NCBI GenBank assembly: GCA_026390075.1 | Contig: JAPLGP010000030.1 | Coordinates: 50,455-114,454, forward strand | Source of the DNA: Campylobacterales bacterium | GTDB taxonomy: Bacteria; Campylobacterota; Campylobacteria; Campylobacterales; Sulfurimonadaceae | Length of the DNA: 64,000 nt | Direction of reading: 5' to 3' | In this document: positions 60,820 to 64,000 of the stretch, one piece after another | Position numbering within the stretch: the first letter of the stretch is position 1 | How the letters are laid out: each line of letters begins with the position of its first letter | Notes under the pieces: model-generated | The model's input: only the letters and a program-made list of their open reading frames with translations | Database searches by the model: none | Told to the model about the DNA's origin: nothing | Translations under genes and position numbers: made by a program

Positions 60820-61650
60820 TCATTCTCCCATTTTTTTATTTTTTGCGAGTTTTCTTATCGAAAATCCCAGAGCATCGTCATCACACACTTCTATACATCT
60901 TGCACAATTTGTACATTCACCCGATGTTACAGATAAACTCTCTTTGCCAATCATATATAATACTTGGTGCTCAGGACATACAGTTTTACATTTCATACAT
61001 AAAGTACATTTCTCTTGAGAGTGAAGCACTCTTATGAGACTAAAGCTTCCAAGAAGTGAATAAAACCCACCAAGTGGACATACATGCCCACACCATCCAT
61101 CTTTTAATACAAATAAATCAAAAAGAAAGATTATAAGCATTGCTGCCCAACCAAAACCCAAACCAAATACAATTCCCCTATGAACCATAGAAATCGGAGA
61201 AACAAACTCAAAAGCAGCAACTCCCATTATCGCAGAGATAATCAAGCTAAGAGCTAAAATCCAATATCTCATATTTCTTGTGGCAGGCTGTCTAAATCCT
61301 TGTGCACGGTCAATTTGAAGCTTTCTTCTAAGAAAGTTTGCACTATCAGTTATGATATTGATAGGGCAAACCCAGCTACAAAATGCACGACCGCCAATCA
61401 GCATATAAAAAAGAGTGGCAACTCCCACACCTATAAGTAAGTCTGTTGCCAAAGCTGCCCCTGCTGCTAACATTTGCAGAGCAGCATAAGGGTCACTCAT
61501 AGGTACAATGCTTAGAATTTTTGATGAGCTAAGATTGCCCATCAAAATTTTCCATCCCCAAGCATTCGCTCCAAAATAGAGCAACATCAGACCAATTTGC
61601 GTAACTCTTCTTAAAATCAGGTATCTGTAATTATTCCATAGCGTTGCCAT
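60820..61650 (-). CDS. napH: Quinol dehydrogenase membrane component NapH
   Basis: FCSWVCPINIITDSANFLRRK, CGHVCPLGGFYSLLG, C-terminal 4Fe-4S motifs. Confidence 0.95.
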   Translation of the reverse strand: MATLWNNYRYLILRRVTQIGLMLLYFGANAWGWKILMGNLSSSKILSIVPMSDPYAALQMLAAGAALATDLLIGVGVATLFYMLIGGRAFCSWVCPINIITDSANFLRRKLQIDRAQGFRQPATRNMRYWILALSLIISAIMGVAAFEFVSPISMVHRGIVFGLGFGWAAMLIIFLFDLFVLKDGWCGHVCPLGGFYSLLGSFSLIRVLHSQEKCTLCMKCKTVCPEHQVLYMIGKESLSVTSGECTNCARCIEVCDDDALGFSIRKLAKNKKMGE

Positions 61651-62453
61651 TAGTATAACCCCTTACTATCATTAAGTGAGTCAACTGCAGATTTTTTACT
61701 TATCTCTGTTGTTGTAGTTTTTGAAGTAGCATTTTCTAAACGCTTCTCATCATTCTTATCCCAACCTTTAATATAGTGATCTCCTGCTCTTCCAAGAGCA
61801 ACTTCTCTAGGAAGTACAAAAATAGCTGCTTTTTCTGTTACACAAGCCCTCTCACAAAGTCCACATCCTGTACAAACATCACTCTGAACAACTGGCTTCA
61901 TAAAAGCATGTTTGCCGGTTCTTTCGTTTTTAGAGTACTCTATAGTTATTGCCTTACCCAAAAGTGGACATGCTCTATAGCAAGCATCGCATTGGATTCC
62001 CCAAAACGCAATACAACTACTGTGATCCACCACCGCAACTCCCATTTCAGCACTATTTATATCAAGCTTTCCATCGGTTGTTACGCTCTTTTCATCCAAA
62101 GCACCAGTTGGACAAACTGGAACACATGGAATAGTAGGACACATATAACAAGCTATCTCTCTTGGAACAAAGTAGGGCGTTCCCAGAGGTTTATTATCAC
62201 CCGGTTTTGCTAGTAATAGCGTATCATATGGACAGGCTTCAACACAAAGCCCGCATTTGATACATGTTTTTAAAAAATCATGCTCTTTTATGGCACCTGG
62301 TGGACGAAGCATTAGTGATGAAGCTGTTACTTCATCAACATAAGCACTCCATATAAAACCACCCATAGTAGCGAGACCTGCGCCTCTAGCCATGTTGAGT
62401 ATAAATTTTCTTCTATCACTGACAGGTTGTTTCTTTGTTTTAGTTTCGCTCAA
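61650..62453 (-). CDS. napG: Ferredoxin-type protein NapG
   Basis: CIKCGLCVEACPYDTLLLA, GIQCDACYRACPLLGKAITIEY. Confidence 0.95.
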   Translation of the reverse strand: MSETKTKKQPVSDRRKFILNMARGAGLATMGGFIWSAYVDEVTASSLMLRPPGAIKEHDFLKTCIKCGLCVEACPYDTLLLAKPGDNKPLGTPYFVPREIACYMCPTIPCVPVCPTGALDEKSVTTDGKLDINSAEMGVAVVDHSSCIAFWGIQCDACYRACPLLGKAITIEYSKNERTGKHAFMKPVVQSDVCTGCGLCERACVTEKAAIFVLPREVALGRAGDHYIKGWDKNDEKRLENATSKTTTTEISKKSAVDSLNDSKGLY

Positions 62454-62477
62454 GATACTTTCTTTTTTAGTAAATTT

Positions 62478-64000
62478 TTATACTTTGTAAACTTTTACAG
62501 CACATTTTTTAAAGTCAACTTGTTTTGATTGAGGACAAGTTGCATCTAAACATACTTTGTTAATGAAAACTTTTTCATCAAACCAAGGAACAAAAACAAG
62601 TCCACGAGATGGTTTATTTCTACCGCGAGTTTCAACTCTTGCTTTAACTTTTCCACGACGAGATTCTACCCAGCAGAGTTCACCCTGTTTCACATCGAAT
62701 TTTTTTGCATCTTCAGGGTGCATGTAACAGAGTGCTTCTGGAACTGCTCGATAAAGTTCAGGTACACGCATAGTCATAGTTCCTGAGTGCCAGTGTTCTA
62801 GCACACGACCTGTCGATAACCATGTTGGATACTCTGCATCTGGCATTTCTGGTGGATCCATGTAAGGACGAGCAAAAATTTTGGCTTTATTTTTAAGAGC
62901 TTTTGTTGTTTTATCTTTAACGCCCATCAAATCGCCCTGCATAAGTTCTTTTGCGATAGTACCGTAGAATGCGTGAGAATTTCCACTTTCTTTCGTCTCT
63001 TTTGCTGCATAAGGGTCATAATTTGCGTTAAATCTCCATTGCGTCTCTTTACCATCCACAACAGGCCACTTAAGTCCACGAACTTTATGATATGTTGTAA
63101 AGTCAGCCAAGTCATGTCCATGACCGCGACCGAATGAAGCGTACTCTTCAAAAAGGTATTCTTGAATCATAAATCCATACCCTTTAAATACTTTGCCATC
63201 AGAGCCTATAACATTTCTGCTATCGCCGTTACCATCAGTATTATCGTAGCCTTGTTGAGGAAAAGATTTCAAATCTATTTTATAAGATTTTGCCTCTTTA
63301 TTCGCAAAAAGAATTTCAAACATAGTTGTATCTTCAGTATAACCCATAGCTTTTGCTGCATCAATTACACTTGGAAGAGAGTTAGGATTCCCTTGTTCGT
63401 CTTTACCTCTTAATGGTTGCGCACCCCAAACATCTTTAACAGTAAATCTTTTTGAAAGTTCAACCCATTGCCAAGTATCACTCATCGCATCGCCTACTGG
63501 AAGAACTTGTTGTCTCCAGAGTTGTGTTCTGCGTTCCGCATTTCCATATCCACCCCATTTTTCATAAATCATAGCCGATGGTAAGATAAGGTCAGAAACT
63601 TTTGCGCTTATTCCTGGATAACCATCTGAAGTTACAATGAAGTTATCCATCTCTCTTGCTGCTTTAATCCAATGCTCTGCATTTGCAGAATCTTGATAAG
63701 GATTACAAACATTTACCCATGCAAACTTTATGAATCCATCTTCAATATCTCTATGAATTTTCATAATATGTTGATTTCCAATAGGATTTAGAGTTCCAGC
63801 TGGAACTTTCCATCTGTTTTCAACGATTTCTCTATGTTTAGGGACATTAACCATCATATCTGCTGGTAAACGGTGTGTGAATGTTCCAACTTCACGAGCC
63901 GTTCCACATGCCGAAGGCTGACCTGTTAAACTGAAAGCTCCAGAGCCTGGAAGTGCTTGTTTGTTTAGTAAAAAGTGAACATTGTAAGCAAGTGTATTTA
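62478..64000 (-). CDS. napA: Periplasmic nitrate reductase catalytic subunit NapA, C-terminal part (5' end outside window)
   Basis: [63 protein letters not shown]; frame open to window edge. Confidence 0.96.
   Translation of the reverse strand, partial: NTLAYNVHFLLNKQALPGSGAFSLTGQPSACGTAREVGTFTHRLPADMMVNVPKHREIVENRWKVPAGTLNPIGNQHIMKIHRDIEDGFIKFAWVNVCNPYQDSANAEHWIKAAREMDNFIVTSDGYPGISAKVSDLILPSAMIYEKWGGYGNAERRTQLWRQQVLPVGDAMSDTWQWVELSKRFTVKDVWGAQPLRGKDEQGNPNSLPSVIDAAKAMGYTEDTTMFEILFANKEAKSYKIDLKSFPQQGYDNTDGNGDSRNVIGSDGKVFKGYGFMIQEYLFEEYASFGRGHGHDLADFTTYHKVRGLKWPVVDGKETQWRFNANYDPYAAKETKESGNSHAFYGTIAKELMQGDLMGVKDKTTKALKNKAKIFARPYMDPPEMPDAEYPTWLSTGRVLEHWHSGTMTMRVPELYRAVPEALCYMHPEDAKKFDVKQGELCWVESRRGKVKARVETRGRNKPSRGLVFVPWFDEKVFINKVCLDATCPQSKQVDFKKCAVKVYKV

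Noticed and set aside
1396-63912. The repeated CCACATGCC motif as a CRISPR array or transcription-factor operator
   Set aside because: Copies are dispersed, irregularly spaced, in both orientations and mostly inside genes; no spacer-repeat periodicity and no promoter bias.
1396-63912. The motif as a Chi- or KOPS-like polar sequence
   Set aside because: About equal numbers on each strand (20 versus 22) with no visible skew in this window; not excluded genome-wide.
63904-63912. Counting the NapA motif copy as evidence of DNA-level selection
   Set aside because: It falls in [14 protein letters not shown], which I recall as conserved in NapA proteins generally, so protein constraint may explain this copy.

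Overview
AT-rich chromosomal window from a Campylobacterota (epsilonproteobacterial) genome. Gene content and order look Sulfurimonas-like; this is inferred from protein families and synteny, since no search was run. Conserved blocks: secD-secF-leuS-lptE-(GGDEF)-folC-csd1/M23-bactofilin-mfd, two-component genes, dnaX, murI-rho, surE, greA-argC-lpxH-like, cheV-cheA(Y)-cheW, mlaEFD plus lipoprotein, pepP, a beta-CASP MBL nuclease, an MscS channel, and a periplasmic nitrate reductase cluster (napAGHBFL-PAS-napD). Accessory DNA: a C5 methyltransferase plus putative type II endonuclease after mfd; a type I R-M locus with an embedded Fic gene; hipBA; and a compact 39.7-42.9 kb island with two toxin-antitoxin pairs flanking a GHKL-ATPase/HExxH protein and a methyltransferase-tail remnant. 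The strongest unexplained signal is a 9-mer, CCACATGCC/GGCATGTGG (extended about TTCCACATGCCAAG). I counted about 42 exact copies by eye against roughly 0.1 expected by composition. Copies are balanced between strands, lie inside genes in several frames, occur as inverted pairs forming terminator-like hairpins, and are scarce in the accessory genes. This is the behaviour of a DNA uptake sequence or other highly iterated genome-wide motif.
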